Assembly: GCA_026169375.1 (NCBI GenBank)
Contig: JAPFCR010000043.1
Location: 1-64,000, forward strand
DNA length: 64,000 nt
DNA from: Sporosarcina sp.
GTDB lineage: Bacteria; Bacillota; Bacilli; Bacillales_A; Planococcaceae
Direction: 5' to 3'
Shown here: one piece after another, positions 35,895-43,273 of the stretch
Layout of the letters: each line of letters starts with the position of its first letter
Numbering within the stretch: position 1 is the first letter of the stretch
Notes under the pieces: model-generated
What the model was told of the DNA's origin: nothing
Seen by the model: the letters and a program-made list of their open reading frames with translations, nothing else
The model's database searches: none
Translations under genes and position numbers: made by a program

Positions 35895-36087
35895 GTACAA
35901 AGCCGCCTCTGCCGTAATTATTTAGAAAGTTTTAAACCACACTTCTTCTAAGTGGGTGCTTGCAGAAATCTTCCTGTCTGTCTTTACAAGTAATGTGTAA
36001 AGCCTACCATTCCAATTCCGATGTAAAACTCCCTGTTGCTGTATAAAGGTTAAAACTTAATTGTATTACGAACAATGCAGCTTGTAT
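35895..36087 (-). ncRNA. ssrS: 6S RNA
   Basis: About 193 nt on the minus strand. The ends pair as a closing stem (TACAAGCTGC with GCGGCTTTGTA, one bulge). The 5' side has TTGTTCGTAA, equivalent to the conserved UGUUCG of 6S RNAs. The 3' side has ACGGCAGAGGCGGC, equivalent to the conserved GGC-rich 3' element. The central bubble strands are AAGTTTTAACC and GGTTTAAAACTT; the first resembles the product-RNA template I recall for B. subtilis 6S-1. A sigma-A promoter and a terminator flank it. It would bind housekeeping RNA polymerase in stationary phase. Identification is by these motifs, not by a covariance search. Confidence 0.82.
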
Positions 36088-36092
36088 TAATT

Positions 36093-36121
36093 ATTATAGC
36101 GGACTCGGCATGAAATTACAA
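36093..36121 (-). promoter_or_regulatory. Sigma-A promoter of the 6S RNA gene
   Basis: Minus strand TTGTAA (36121-36116), 17-base spacer, consensus TATAAT (36098-36093). The start point is predicted near 36087. Confidence 0.8.
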
Positions 36122-36135
36122 GTTGTAAGTCTATA

Positions 36136-36164
36136 TTGCTTCTTCTTAAGCAACAAGTTATACT
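36136..36164 (+). promoter_or_regulatory. Sigma-A promoter of the TetR gene
   Basis: TTGCTT (36136-36141), 17-base spacer, TATACT (36159-36164). The operator palindrome begins at the end of the -10 box. Confidence 0.65.
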
Positions 36165-36183
36165 GAATGACAATCAGTCATTT
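36164..36183. promoter_or_regulatory. TetR-family operator, copy 1 (autoregulation)
   Basis: TGAATGACAATCAGTCATTT, containing the inverted repeat AATGAC-N5-GTCATT. It directly overlaps the start point of the regulator gene. A near-identical copy lies at 36821-36840. Confidence 0.75.
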
Positions 36184-36203
36184 TTAGAAAGGAGAAAGAA
36201 AAG

Positions 36204-36779
36204 ATGGGGAAAAAGGAATTAATCGTTCACGCGGCGATTGGGGAATTCCGTGAAAAAGGGATTGAAAAAACAACGGTATCTCATATTGTCAAAGCGGCGG
36301 GAATTGCGCAAGGAACTTTTTACTTGTACTTTCCATCCAAGCTTGCTTTAATGCCGGTCATTGCAGAAGAGATGGTAGAAAAAACATTAGAAATCGTTAA
36401 GGAAACGGTACAAGAACAGGCATCTTTTCAGGAGAAACTAGAGCAATTAGTTGATGCGATTTTTCTTGTTGCGCGTGATTTCAATGAAATTCAAGCACTC
36501 ATTTATGCAGGACTTGCTTCAACAGAACATTTAAAAGAATGGGAAACGGTGTATGCGCCTTTTTATGAATGGATTAGTCATTTACTAAAAGAAGCTGAAG
36601 CAGCAGGAATTATCCGAAGTACGATGAATCTTGAGCGAACGGCAAAATTATTAATTGGTTTAGTTGAGTCAGCTGCTGAGCAAGTGTATTTATATGACAA
36701 TACAGATGAAGTCGAAGTGCGTCGTCAAAAAGAAGAAGTCTTATCGTTTTTGTTTCACGCATTAGGTGTCAAATTATAA
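36204..36779 (+). CDS. TetR/AcrR family transcriptional regulator of the SMR pair
   Basis: 191 aa. N-terminal helix-turn-helix (about 8-50, KGIEKTTVSHIVKAAGIAQGTFYLYF is the recognition region) and an all-helical ligand domain. The gene is followed by two SMR efflux genes, the same arrangement as B. subtilis yvdT-yvdS-yvdR. The same 20-base palindrome stands before both this gene and the efflux genes, so it most likely represses itself and them, with release by a cationic ligand. aaaggag precedes the ATG. Confidence 0.9.
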   Translation: MGKKELIVHAAIGEFREKGIEKTTVSHIVKAAGIAQGTFYLYFPSKLALMPVIAEEMVEKTLEIVKETVQEQASFQEKLEQLVDAIFLVARDFNEIQALIYAGLASTEHLKEWETVYAPFYEWISHLLKEAEAAGIIRSTMNLERTAKLLIGLVESAAEQVYLYDNTDEVEVRRQKEEVLSFLFHALGVKL

Positions 36780-36820
36780 AAGAAATGAATATATACTATA
36801 GAAAGTTTTTCACATTAAAA

Positions 36821-36840
36821 TGAATGAACGTCAGTCATTT
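36821..36840. promoter_or_regulatory. TetR-family operator, copy 2 (SMR operon)
   Basis: TGAATGAACGTCAGTCATTT differs from copy 1 at only three positions, all in the centre (ACG for CAA). It lies 22 bases before the first SMR start. Confidence 0.75.
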
Positions 36841-36861
36841 TATTCGGATAGGAGTTTACGT

Positions 36862-37206
36862 ATGGAAAAGAAGTGGATTTATGTTGGATTGACGAGTTTT
36901 TTTGAACTCGTATGGATTTATGGATTTAATGTTGCGAGTAGTTGGTGGCATTGGATCTTTATTGTGATTTTTATTATTATTGATTTTCATTATTTAACGA
37001 AAGCATGTGAAGCGTTACCGACTGGAACTGTTTATGCGATTTTTGCTGGGATTGGAACAGTTGGAACTGCATTGATGGACGTCTTTTTGTTTGGTGGAAG
37101 TTTAGGTGTAGGAAAAGTAATCTTCATTATTGTTTTAGTTGTCGGTGTAATTGGATTGAATTTAGCAGATAAAATTGAAGAGGAAAAGAAAGGATTTGTG
37201 CAGTAA
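36862..37206 (+). CDS. Small multidrug resistance (SMR) efflux subunit 1
   Basis: 114 aa, four transmembrane helices. The essential Glu lies in helix 1 (SFFELVWIYG), and helices 3-4 carry GTVYAIFAGIGTVGTAL and GVGKVIFIIVLVVGVIGLNL. Similar to YvdS/YkkC-type partners of heteromeric SMR pumps. ATG 36862 with ataggag seven bases upstream; the longer upstream frame runs through the operator. Its stop overlaps the next start by one base. Confidence 0.88.
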   Translation: MEKKWIYVGLTSFFELVWIYGFNVASSWWHWIFIVIFIIIDFHYLTKACEALPTGTVYAIFAGIGTVGTALMDVFLFGGSLGVGKVIFIIVLVVGVIGLNLADKIEEEKKGFVQ

Positions 37207-37520
37207 TGGGTTGGTTATTTGTGTTCCTCGCTGCAATTAGTGAGATTGTCGGTGTTGTCGGATTAAAAATGTATAGTCAACAAAAAACGTGGAGGAATGG
37301 ACTCATTTATGGTGGTGGATTTGCAACCTCCTTTGCCTTTTTATATATTTCATTTAAGTTTTTACAAGTGAGTATTGCTTACGCAGTTTGGATTGGTGTT
37401 GGGACGGCTGGAGCTGTACTCATTAATATGATTGTCTTCGGGGAATCGAGGAGTATAGGAAGAGTCATGAGCGTTGGACTCATTATTATTGGTGTCGTCG
37501 GGTTAAAAGCACTGTCTTAA
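37206..37520 (+). CDS. Small multidrug resistance (SMR) efflux subunit 2
   Basis: 104 aa, four helices, Glu in helix 1 (AISEIVGVVGLK), with AYAVWIGVGTAGAV and FGESRSIGRVMSVGLIIIGVVGLK as SMR signatures. Together with the preceding gene it should form a heterodimeric cation pump of the YvdSR/EbrAB kind. Substrate may be quaternary cations or guanidinium-like compounds; no guanidine riboswitch is seen. Coupled to the upstream gene (TAATG overlap). A strong terminator follows. Confidence 0.88.
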   Translation: MGWLFVFLAAISEIVGVVGLKMYSQQKTWRNGLIYGGGFATSFAFLYISFKFLQVSIAYAVWIGVGTAGAVLINMIVFGESRSIGRVMSVGLIIIGVVGLKALS

Positions 37521-37531
37521 CTTATACATCA

Positions 37532-37580
37532 TAAAAAACGTCAGCTACAATTTATAAAAAATGTAGCTGACGTTTTTTAT
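37532..37580. terminator. Terminator between SMR genes and cynS
   Basis: AAAAACGTCAGCTACA / TGTAGCTGACGTTTTT with T runs on both strands; convergent genes. Confidence 0.9.
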
Positions 37581-37596
37581 TCAAATAAGTGATCTT

Positions 37597-38052
37597 TTAC
37601 CATTTTTTATAAGGCAAAAACTTCCCATCTAATGTAACAATAACGCGGTCGCCTTCTGGATCTTCTTTCTTTTCAACATCCATCGTAAAGTCAATCGCAC
37701 TCATAATGCCATCTCCAAACTTATCGTGGATGACTTCTTTCAACGTAGTTCCATATACTTGGACAATTTCATGGAAACGATAAATGAGTGGGTCAACAGG
37801 CACTGTCTCGTCTAGTGAACCTTTCATCGGAATCTCTTGTAAAGCATCGCCGACAGGCTTATTTAAATCTAATAAATTAATCAGTTTTGTTGCTTCTTCC
37901 GAGCTCATCGTTGCTTGTCCCATAATTGCAGAAGCAACCCAAACTGGATGACGCCCAATCGCTTCAGCAATTTCGTCAAAAGTTAAATTCTTTTGACTTT
38001 TCGCGAATAAAATTTGCTCTGTTGCCATCTCTCGTGTGAAAATTTCTTTCAT
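37597..38052 (-). CDS. cynS: Cyanate hydratase (cyanase)
   Basis: 151 aa, full length. N-terminal helical DNA-binding-like domain, then the catalytic domain with IYRFHEIVQVYG (Arg and Glu) and GIMSAIDF (Ser), the three catalytic residues of cyanase. It converts cyanate and bicarbonate to ammonia and carbon dioxide in a decamer. Ribosome site aaaggag is far (about 15 bases) from ATG 38052. No cyn transporter or carbonic anhydrase adjoins it. Confidence 0.93.
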   Translation of the reverse strand: MKEIFTREMATEQILFAKSQKNLTFDEIAEAIGRHPVWVASAIMGQATMSSEEATKLINLLDLNKPVGDALQEIPMKGSLDETVPVDPLIYRFHEIVQVYGTTLKEVIHDKFGDGIMSAIDFTMDVEKKEDPEGDRVIVTLDGKFLPYKKW

Positions 38053-38260
38053 ACTTATTTTAATCCGCTCCTTTTCATCATCAGCACCTTTATCATAGCA
38101 TAAGAGTGGAATACACAGAAGGATTTACATGCTTATTCAAATAAGAAATCAGTTTTCTTAAATCATCTTTTTGATTTTTGTTAAATCTAACTATTCCAAT
38201 AATAATAGAGGATAGTGTATACTAAATAGAACATTTAAAGATGCAAAGGAGAGAATAGGA

Positions 38261-39169
38261 TTGCCGATTACGATACCTAAAACATTACCAGCCCGTCAAT
38301 TATTAAAGGAAGAGAAAATATTTGTGATGGATGAAGAACGTGCTTCTACTCAGGATATTCGTCCGTTAAATATTGCGATACTAAATTTAATGCCAGAAAA
38401 AGAACGAACAGAGTTACAATTATTACGACTTTTAGGAAACACACCTCTTCAAGTATCAATTACTTTTTTGCACATGGCGACACATGAGTCAAAAAACGTT
38501 AGTAAATCACATTTAGATCAATTTTATGAAACATTTGAAGAGATTAAACATCGAAGGTTCGACGGATTAATTATTACAGGTGCACCGATTGAACACTTAT
38601 CTTTTAAAGAAGTGAATTATTGGGAAGAACTTACAGAGATTATGGAATGGTCCAAAGAGAATGTGACTTCGACTTTACATATTTGCTGGGGCGCACAAGC
38701 TGCACTTTATTATCATTATGGGATTGATAAATTTCCGTTAGAGAAAAAATGTTTTGGTGTTTTTGAACATTCATTAACAGATCCCACTATTAAATTAGTT
38801 AGAGGATTTAATGATCAGTTTTATGTTCCACATTCACGATACACAGATGTTTCAATGGAAGAAATCAAAGCGCATCCAACGTTACAGTTACTGGCAAGTT
38901 CAGATGATGCAGGGGTCTTTATGGTCATGTCCGAAGATGGCAAGCAGATTATGCTGACAGGACATTTAGAATACGATGCAGATACACTTGCGGAAGAGTA
39001 CAAGAGAGATATGGAAAAAGGAGTCGATATTGCGATACCTCAAAATTACTTCCCGCAAAACGATCCAACGAAAAAGCCGGCTAATGCATGGCGTTCACAT
39101 ACGCATTTATTGTTTTCTAATTGGTTGAACTACTACGTATACCAAGCAACACCTTACGAATGGGAGTAA
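38261..39169 (+). CDS. metA: Homoserine O-acetyltransferase (MetA)
   Basis: 302 aa, MetA family. Contains [41 protein letters not shown] (catalytic Cys) and LTGHLEYD (catalytic His). GAPIE has Glu at the position that in studied homologues selects acetyl-CoA, where the E. coli succinyl enzyme has Gly; so acetyl transfer is predicted. First committed step of methionine synthesis. TTG start 38261 with aaaggag ten bases upstream. No S-box leader is seen. Confidence 0.93.
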   Translation: MPITIPKTLPARQLLKEEKIFVMDEERASTQDIRPLNIAILNLMPEKERTELQLLRLLGNTPLQVSITFLHMATHESKNVSKSHLDQFYETFEEIKHRRFDGLIITGAPIEHLSFKEVNYWEELTEIMEWSKENVTSTLHICWGAQAALYYHYGIDKFPLEKKCFGVFEHSLTDPTIKLVRGFNDQFYVPHSRYTDVSMEEIKAHPTLQLLASSDDAGVFMVMSEDGKQIMLTGHLEYDADTLAEEYKRDMEKGVDIAIPQNYFPQNDPTKKPANAWRSHTHLLFSNWLNYYVYQATPYEWE

Positions 39170-39171
39170 AT

Positions 39172-39215
39172 TGGAAAAGGGAGATGCTCATGAATAATGA
39201 GCATCTCCCTTTGTT
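39172..39215. terminator. Bidirectional terminator after metA
   Basis: AAAGGGAGATGCTCAT / ATGAGCATCTCCCTTT, 5-base loop. T-rich on the plus side; it can also end the minus-strand RNA started at about 39462. Confidence 0.85.
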
Positions 39216-39462
39216 TTTCGGTAACAATGATTGTTGAATAATTATATGCACGATTCGTTTTAATGAATCATTATCTTATAGAAAACTTATTTCCTTAACC
39301 GCGGTAATTGTTCCACTGGGTATTTTCTTCCCTTAAACGACATAAACCCTACCTACTTTTATGTCCTTGCGACCCCAAAGTCGCGCCAGTGTGAATAAGA
39401 ATCTTCAAAAACATTCCGTAGAATGCCAGCAATTCAATATTTATTGCTACCATTGCTAACAT
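39216..39462 (-). ncRNA. Candidate structured non-coding RNA between metA and fer
   Basis: A minus-strand transcript is predicted from a consensus promoter at 39497-39469. No protein fits. It can form AGCAAT/ATTGCT, GCATTC/GAATGT, CTTATT/AATAAG enclosing CACTGG/CCAGTG, and inside that GCGAC/GTCGC and GACATAAA/TTTATGTC plus GGG/CCC: a multi-branched core of about 110 nt. It would end at the terminator shared with metA. It does not match 6S, SRP, RNase P or any riboswitch I recall. Confidence 0.5.
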
Positions 39463-39468
39463 CTTTAA

Positions 39469-39497
39469 ATTGTAGTACAATAATCGAAGAAAGTCAA
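39469..39497 (-). promoter_or_regulatory. Sigma-A promoter on the minus strand upstream of the candidate RNA
   Basis: TTGACT (39497-39492), 17-base spacer, TACAAT (39474-39469). Both boxes are within one base of consensus. No protein gene lies downstream on that strand before metA's terminator. Confidence 0.7.
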
Positions 39498-39624
39498 TTG
39501 TTACATTCGTAAAGGAAAAAACGACAAAAAATAAGGCTTTTCATTTTTTATTTTACGAGAAGTATACTAGACTATTTCTATACGTATAAAATATAATTTT
39601 AAATGTGAAAGGGAGGCGTTATAG

Positions 39625-39864
39625 TTGGCTTATGTTATTACCGGAGCATGCATGGATGAAAAAGCATCAGACTGCGTTTTAGTTTGTCCAGTAGATTGTA
39701 TTGAAGAAGGGGAAGACCAATACTATATCGATCCTGATATTTGTATTGACTGCGGCGCTTGTGTAGCGGCTTGTCCAGTAGATGCAATTTATCATGAAGA
39801 AGACTTATTAGACGAAGACTTACCATTCTTAGAAAAAGCTAAAGAATTCTATAATATTTTATAA
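39625..39864 (+). CDS. fer: Ferredoxin, 4Fe-4S (Bacillus Fer type)
   Basis: 79 aa acidic electron carrier. The second cluster site CIDCGACVAACP is complete. The first (CMDEKASDCVLVCP) has the C-M-x-E variant spacing typical of Bacillus ferredoxins and may bind a different or no cluster. TTG start at 39625 with gggagg nine bases upstream. Followed by a strong terminator. Partners include cytochrome P450 and desaturase systems in relatives. Confidence 0.93.
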   Translation: MAYVITGACMDEKASDCVLVCPVDCIEEGEDQYYIDPDICIDCGACVAACPVDAIYHEEDLLDEDLPFLEKAKEFYNIL

Positions 39865-39865
39865 T

Positions 39866-39908
39866 AATGAAAGAGTTCACTATGTGATGTATAGTGAACT
39901 CTTTTTGT
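39866..39908 (+). terminator. Rho-independent terminator after fer
   Basis: AAAGAGTTCACTAT / ATAGTGAACTCTTT followed by TTG-rich T run. Confidence 0.9.
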
Positions 39909-39932
39909 TTTGATAAAGGCCATATATCAATA

Positions 39933-40592
39933 CTACAAAATTTCCCAATTCCTTCTTTTCGCAATTGCACGGAGCTTATCATCTGGTTGAACTGCAACCG
40001 GATTTCCAACGAGACTAAGTACGGATAAGTCAGAGTAACTGTCCCCGTATGCGTAACTATTTTCCCAATCAATCGTTTGATTTTGCAAATATTGTTGGAC
40101 TTTCTCGTTTTTTCTCATTCCTTGAATATGATAAATCGGTGCTTTCGAAGTTATTTTTCCATTTGTCACAGGAATATCGGTCCCAATCACTACATCAATT
40201 GGTAGGTCTTGGGTTGCTACGTGAAGAAGAGGCGTGTATGCACCTGATACAAGCATTACATGAATTTGGTCAGCAGCATGTTCTTTTATTTTCTCAACAA
40301 TTTTTTCATTGAAATCAAGACGCATTTTCTGTGCAATCTGTTCAAAATAAATATCTGCTTCTTCGACGGTTAAGTAATCTAAAGCGTTTAAGTATAATTG
40401 CATAGAGCGTGAACGCATTTTCGCAGTCGGATACAGTTTTGTTTTATTGGCGATATATGGTGGAAAGATGGCACGCATAAACTTTGGATATCTATTGCGG
40501 TAAAGAGGATGGTGTTTTAAGTGATCCATCATCGTGTAAAATGTTTCGTTTGAATATAATGTTCCGTCGAAGTCGAAAATAGCAATTCGCAT
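39933..40592 (-). CDS. HAD-superfamily IB (SerB-like) phosphatase
   Basis: 219 aa. Motif I DFDGTLYSNE, motif II LVSGAYTP (Ser), conserved Lys around KNEKVQQ, motif IV YGDSYSDLSVL. The helical cap between motifs I and II matches subfamily IB, as in phosphoserine phosphatase-like or lipid phosphate phosphatases of the PGPase/CicA type. Substrate unknown. Short ribosome site gggtga before the ATG. Single gene. Confidence 0.85.
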   Translation of the reverse strand: MRIAIFDFDGTLYSNETFYTMMDHLKHHPLYRNRYPKFMRAIFPPYIANKTKLYPTAKMRSRSMQLYLNALDYLTVEEADIYFEQIAQKMRLDFNEKIVEKIKEHAADQIHVMLVSGAYTPLLHVATQDLPIDVVIGTDIPVTNGKITSKAPIYHIQGMRKNEKVQQYLQNQTIDWENSYAYGDSYSDLSVLSLVGNPVAVQPDDKLRAIAKRRNWEIL

Positions 40593-40674
40593 CTCATTTC
40601 ACCCATTCTTTTATAATCATAGTAGTTAAATGATACATGGTTTATTTCGTCTGTGCAATGGGCGTTTGTTTTTT

Positions 40675-40727
40675 AAAAAGCCATCTCAAAAAGTCAGTTT
40701 TCACTGATTTCTGAGATGGCTTTTCCA
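40675..40727 (-). terminator. Rho-independent terminator after cotF
   Basis: AAAGCCATCTCA / TGAGATGGCTTT with a longer loop carrying a nested ATCAGTGA stem; T run on the minus strand. Confidence 0.8.
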
Positions 40728-40730
40728 TCG

Positions 40731-41369
40731 TTATTGTAAATTTGTTGGTGGCGGCATGCCAGGTTGACCTTGACTCGTTGCATAGGAATTTAAAACATTT
40801 TGCATATCCTGCGCCCCGAGTTGCGGAACTTGGTAATATTGGTGTTTATTTTGATAAATGGACAGTTCATAGGCCATTTCAATACAGTTTGGAATGGAGT
40901 CTGCAAGAACACGCCGTACTACTGGGTTACAAGTTTCTAGTGCGGCTGCGGCTCGACCTGTTGCACCGGTTTTAGCACCACTTAGTAAAAATCCTGAAAT
41001 CATTTCATCTGTGATTTCCTCATTTGGTTGCATTGGTTTTTTAGGTTGAGACGGTTTTATGCCATAAATAAAATCATTTTCTTGTTGCATTTGATAAGAG
41101 CCTGTGGGATGAGATGGATCTTTTCCAGTCTTAAACGCTTCTACCGTAATATTGTATTCGTCGAGTGTGAAGCGGTATTGACGATCTAATATGTCGAGTA
41201 GCTCTTGATCTTTTACATGAGGCCGTAAAATCAACATTTGATTTAAAGCCCCAATCGTTGCAGAAAGTACTTCATGTACATCAAATAACTCATGGCCACC
41301 ATGATTCATGTTTGGTGGTACAGTTCCTGTTTGCATATTTTCAGGTTGATTATGTGGTTCGGTATGCAT
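40731..41369 (-). CDS. Spore coat protein, CotF family
   Basis: 212 aa. The N-terminal tail is His/Pro/Asn-rich, the central part helical (HEVLSATIGALNQMLILRPHVKDQELLDIL), and the C-terminal half contains TGRAAAALETCNPVVRRVLADSIPNCIEMAYELS, the CotF signature ending in a Tyr/Gln/Pro-rich tail. A ferritin-like bundle on the coat is expected. aggagg eight bases before ATG 41369. A sigma-E-like pair (GCATATT and CATCCTAT, spacing 15) is possible upstream but weak. Confidence 0.9.
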   Translation of the reverse strand: MHTEPHNQPENMQTGTVPPNMNHGGHELFDVHEVLSATIGALNQMLILRPHVKDQELLDILDRQYRFTLDEYNITVEAFKTGKDPSHPTGSYQMQQENDFIYGIKPSQPKKPMQPNEEITDEMISGFLLSGAKTGATGRAAAALETCNPVVRRVLADSIPNCIEMAYELSIYQNKHQYYQVPQLGAQDMQNVLNSYATSQGQPGMPPPTNLQ

Positions 41370-41483
41370 ATTGTAGTCCTCCTATAATCACATTTTTGAA
41401 CAGCATGAATAGGATGGATAGTAATCGTGAAAATATGCGGGCAGACTATAGTTTATTCCGGTTCATTTGCGCAAAAGCATCCA

Positions 41484-41624
41484 TTAATCTTTGCTCAAAT
41501 GGTTAACACTCGATTGCCATATTTCTAAATCAGGGCAAAATAATAAGGCGGGAAGTAAGGTAAATGCAAAAAGTAATAAAAAATTTGCATAAAACACATT
41601 TCGAATACATTGTTTAAAACTCAA
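41484..41624 (-). CDS. Predicted membrane microprotein (46 aa) behind a sigma-K-like promoter
   Basis: Minus-strand frame from TTG 41624 (46 aa; 52 aa if the in-frame ATG at 41642 is used). aagggg lies five to six bases before the TTG. It has one hydrophobic helix with an Arg just before it: QCIRNVFYANFLLLFAF and LLPALLF. Not a known family to me. The helix resembles the 26-aa product at 51049-50969 (shared I-R....A-N...L-F.F..L-P.L pattern). It lies between cotF and sleL with a near-perfect sigma-K promoter just upstream, so late mother-cell expression is inferred. Confidence 0.5.
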   Translation of the reverse strand: MSFKQCIRNVFYANFLLLFAFTLLPALLFCPDLEIWQSSVNHLSKD

Positions 41625-41669
41625 CCATTCCCCTTCTTTCATTCGATTAATTTAAACGACTGTTTGCTT

Positions 41670-41696
41670 TAGTCTATGCGAATGCCCAGATAAAGT
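41670..41696 (-). promoter_or_regulatory. Sigma-K consensus promoter of the microprotein
   Basis: Minus strand AC (41696-41695), 16-base spacer, CATAGACTA (41678-41670), matching the sigma-K pattern AC-N16-CATANNNTA exactly. Confidence 0.55.
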
Positions 41697-41721
41697 GATG
41701 CTTTTCGATTGAATTTTCATA

Positions 41722-41750
41722 TCATACTTTAAGGACCTCATTCATATAAT
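41722..41750 (+). promoter_or_regulatory. Sigma-E-like promoter of sleL
   Basis: TCATACT (41722-41728), 14-base spacer, CATATAAT (41743-41750), close to the sigma-E consensus. The predicted start near 41757 means translation begins at 41780/41783, not at 41759. Confidence 0.55.
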
Positions 41751-41782
41751 CCTAGAGAATGTTTTCTAATGAAAGGCAGATG

Positions 41783-43075
41783 ATGGTTTTGCAAATCCAT
41801 GTTGTACAAAGAGGAGAAAGTTTGTTTCGAATTGGTAAGGCATATGGGATTTCTTCTGAAAAGATTGCAACGGCAAATGAAATACCAGATCCTTCACAGC
41901 TTGTCATCGGGCAAGCATTGGTGATTCCAATTGAAGGAAGTTATACAATTGTTCAAGCAGGGGATTCCCTTTATAAAATTGCGCAATTATATCACATTAG
42001 CGTAGAAGAGTTAGCGCGTTTAAATAATTTATCGCAAAATACAACGCTACAAATTGGGCAACCGTTAAAAATTCCTTCTAATGAAAAACGTTCGGTCAAT
42101 TCATTTTTATATGTAGAACCGCGAATACCTGTGGCGACAACTATGGTAGATGAAGTAAGAAGACGTGTAGGAGACTTAACATTTTTAGGGATGTTTAGTT
42201 ATCAAGTGCACCGGGATGGTTCTTTAACGCCACCGCAAACAGATGATATTTTACAAATCGCAAGAGATGCAGGCGTAACAAATGCACTTGTTGTGAGCAA
42301 TTTGGAAGATTATGCTTTTAATGCTGATCTGGCCCATGCATTATTTATTGATGAAGCTGCACAAAATCAATTACTTGGGAATTTAATTCAAATTGCAAAT
42401 GATGAAGGATACGGTGAAATCCATTTTGACTTCGAACTTCTTCATCCAGAAGATCGCGAACTTTATACGAATTTTCTTAGAAAAGCTCGCGATCGATTCC
42501 ATCAAGCAGGATTCAAAGTTTCAGCAGCGGTTGCGCCAAAATCATCAGATGTGAAAACAGGAATTTACGGAGCACATGATTATGCAGCGCTTGGGGAGAT
42601 ATTAGATTATGTCATGCTCATGACGTACGAGTGGGGCTATATGTATAGTGACCCGCAAGCTGTCAGTCCGATTCAACCTGTTAGGAGTATTTTAAACTAT
42701 GCGACGAGTGTGATACCTCAAGAGAAAATACTTTTAGGACAAAATTTATATGGTTATGACTGGACTGCACCTTTTCCACCACAAGGCGGACCACCAGCAC
42801 AAGCAATTAGCCCGCAGCAAGCGATTGCAATTGCATTAGAAAGAAATGCGGAAATTCAATATGATACTCAAGCACAAGCACCTTATTTTCATTATTATGA
42901 TGATCGAGGGCTGTTACATGAAGTGTGGTTTGAAGATGCACGAAGTATTCAAGCGAAATTTGATTTAATGAAGGAACTTGACATTGGTGGCATTATGTAT
43001 TGGAAGTTAGGCCTTGGCTTTCCACAAAATTGGTTGCTGTTACATGATAACTTCAACGTACAAAAATTAACATAA
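41783..43075 (+). CDS. sleL: Spore cortex-lytic N-acetylglucosaminidase, SleL/YaaH type (LysM2-GH18)
   Basis: 430 aa. Two LysM repeats (about 2-48 and 52-98; HVVQRGESLFRIG, YTIVQAGDSLYKIA) are followed by a GH18 domain (about 110-430). The catalytic strand reads IHFDFELLHPEDR, with the acid Glu after DF. WYWKLG-like end IMYWKLGLG is present. No signal peptide, as in B. subtilis YaaH, which reaches the spore by binding cortex. It cleaves muramic-lactam peptidoglycan during germination. ATG 41783 has aaagg before it; a closely spaced ATG at 41780 is equivalent. Confidence 0.9.
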   Translation: MVLQIHVVQRGESLFRIGKAYGISSEKIATANEIPDPSQLVIGQALVIPIEGSYTIVQAGDSLYKIAQLYHISVEELARLNNLSQNTTLQIGQPLKIPSNEKRSVNSFLYVEPRIPVATTMVDEVRRRVGDLTFLGMFSYQVHRDGSLTPPQTDDILQIARDAGVTNALVVSNLEDYAFNADLAHALFIDEAAQNQLLGNLIQIANDEGYGEIHFDFELLHPEDRELYTNFLRKARDRFHQAGFKVSAAVAPKSSDVKTGIYGAHDYAALGEILDYVMLMTYEWGYMYSDPQAVSPIQPVRSILNYATSVIPQEKILLGQNLYGYDWTAPFPPQGGPPAQAISPQQAIAIALERNAEIQYDTQAQAPYFHYYDDRGLLHEVWFEDARSIQAKFDLMKELDIGGIMYWKLGLGFPQNWLLLHDNFNVQKLT

Positions 43076-43077
43076 TG

Positions 43078-43126
43078 ATAAAAGCAGATGAAAGGGCAGA
43101 TGGAAGATCTTTTCATCTGCTTTTTA
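43078..43126 (+). terminator. Rho-independent terminator after sleL
   Basis: AAAAGCAGATGAAA / TTTCATCTGCTTTT with a 17-base loop and T run. Confidence 0.85.
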
Positions 43127-43211
43127 AATTCAAAATAAAATCAAGCTGAAAGTTCTTATAATAAAAAGTACTGCGTATAGAGTGATATTTTCAATTAATT
43201 AGACAACTCGA

Positions 43212-43240
43212 TTGACACCCGGCTTTGTAAATCATAAGAT
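43212..43240 (+). promoter_or_regulatory. Sigma-A promoter of ilvD
   Basis: TTGACA (43212-43217), 17-base spacer, TAAGAT (43235-43240), 34 bases before the ilvD start. Confidence 0.75.
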
Positions 43241-43273
43241 AGAGTGTAATAACTTTATAAAGGTGTGGATATA

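Noticed and set aside
39216-39462. Second 6S RNA as identity of the metA-fer RNA
   Set aside because: It lacks the TGTTCG and GGCGGC elements and the ends do not form a 6S-like closing stem.
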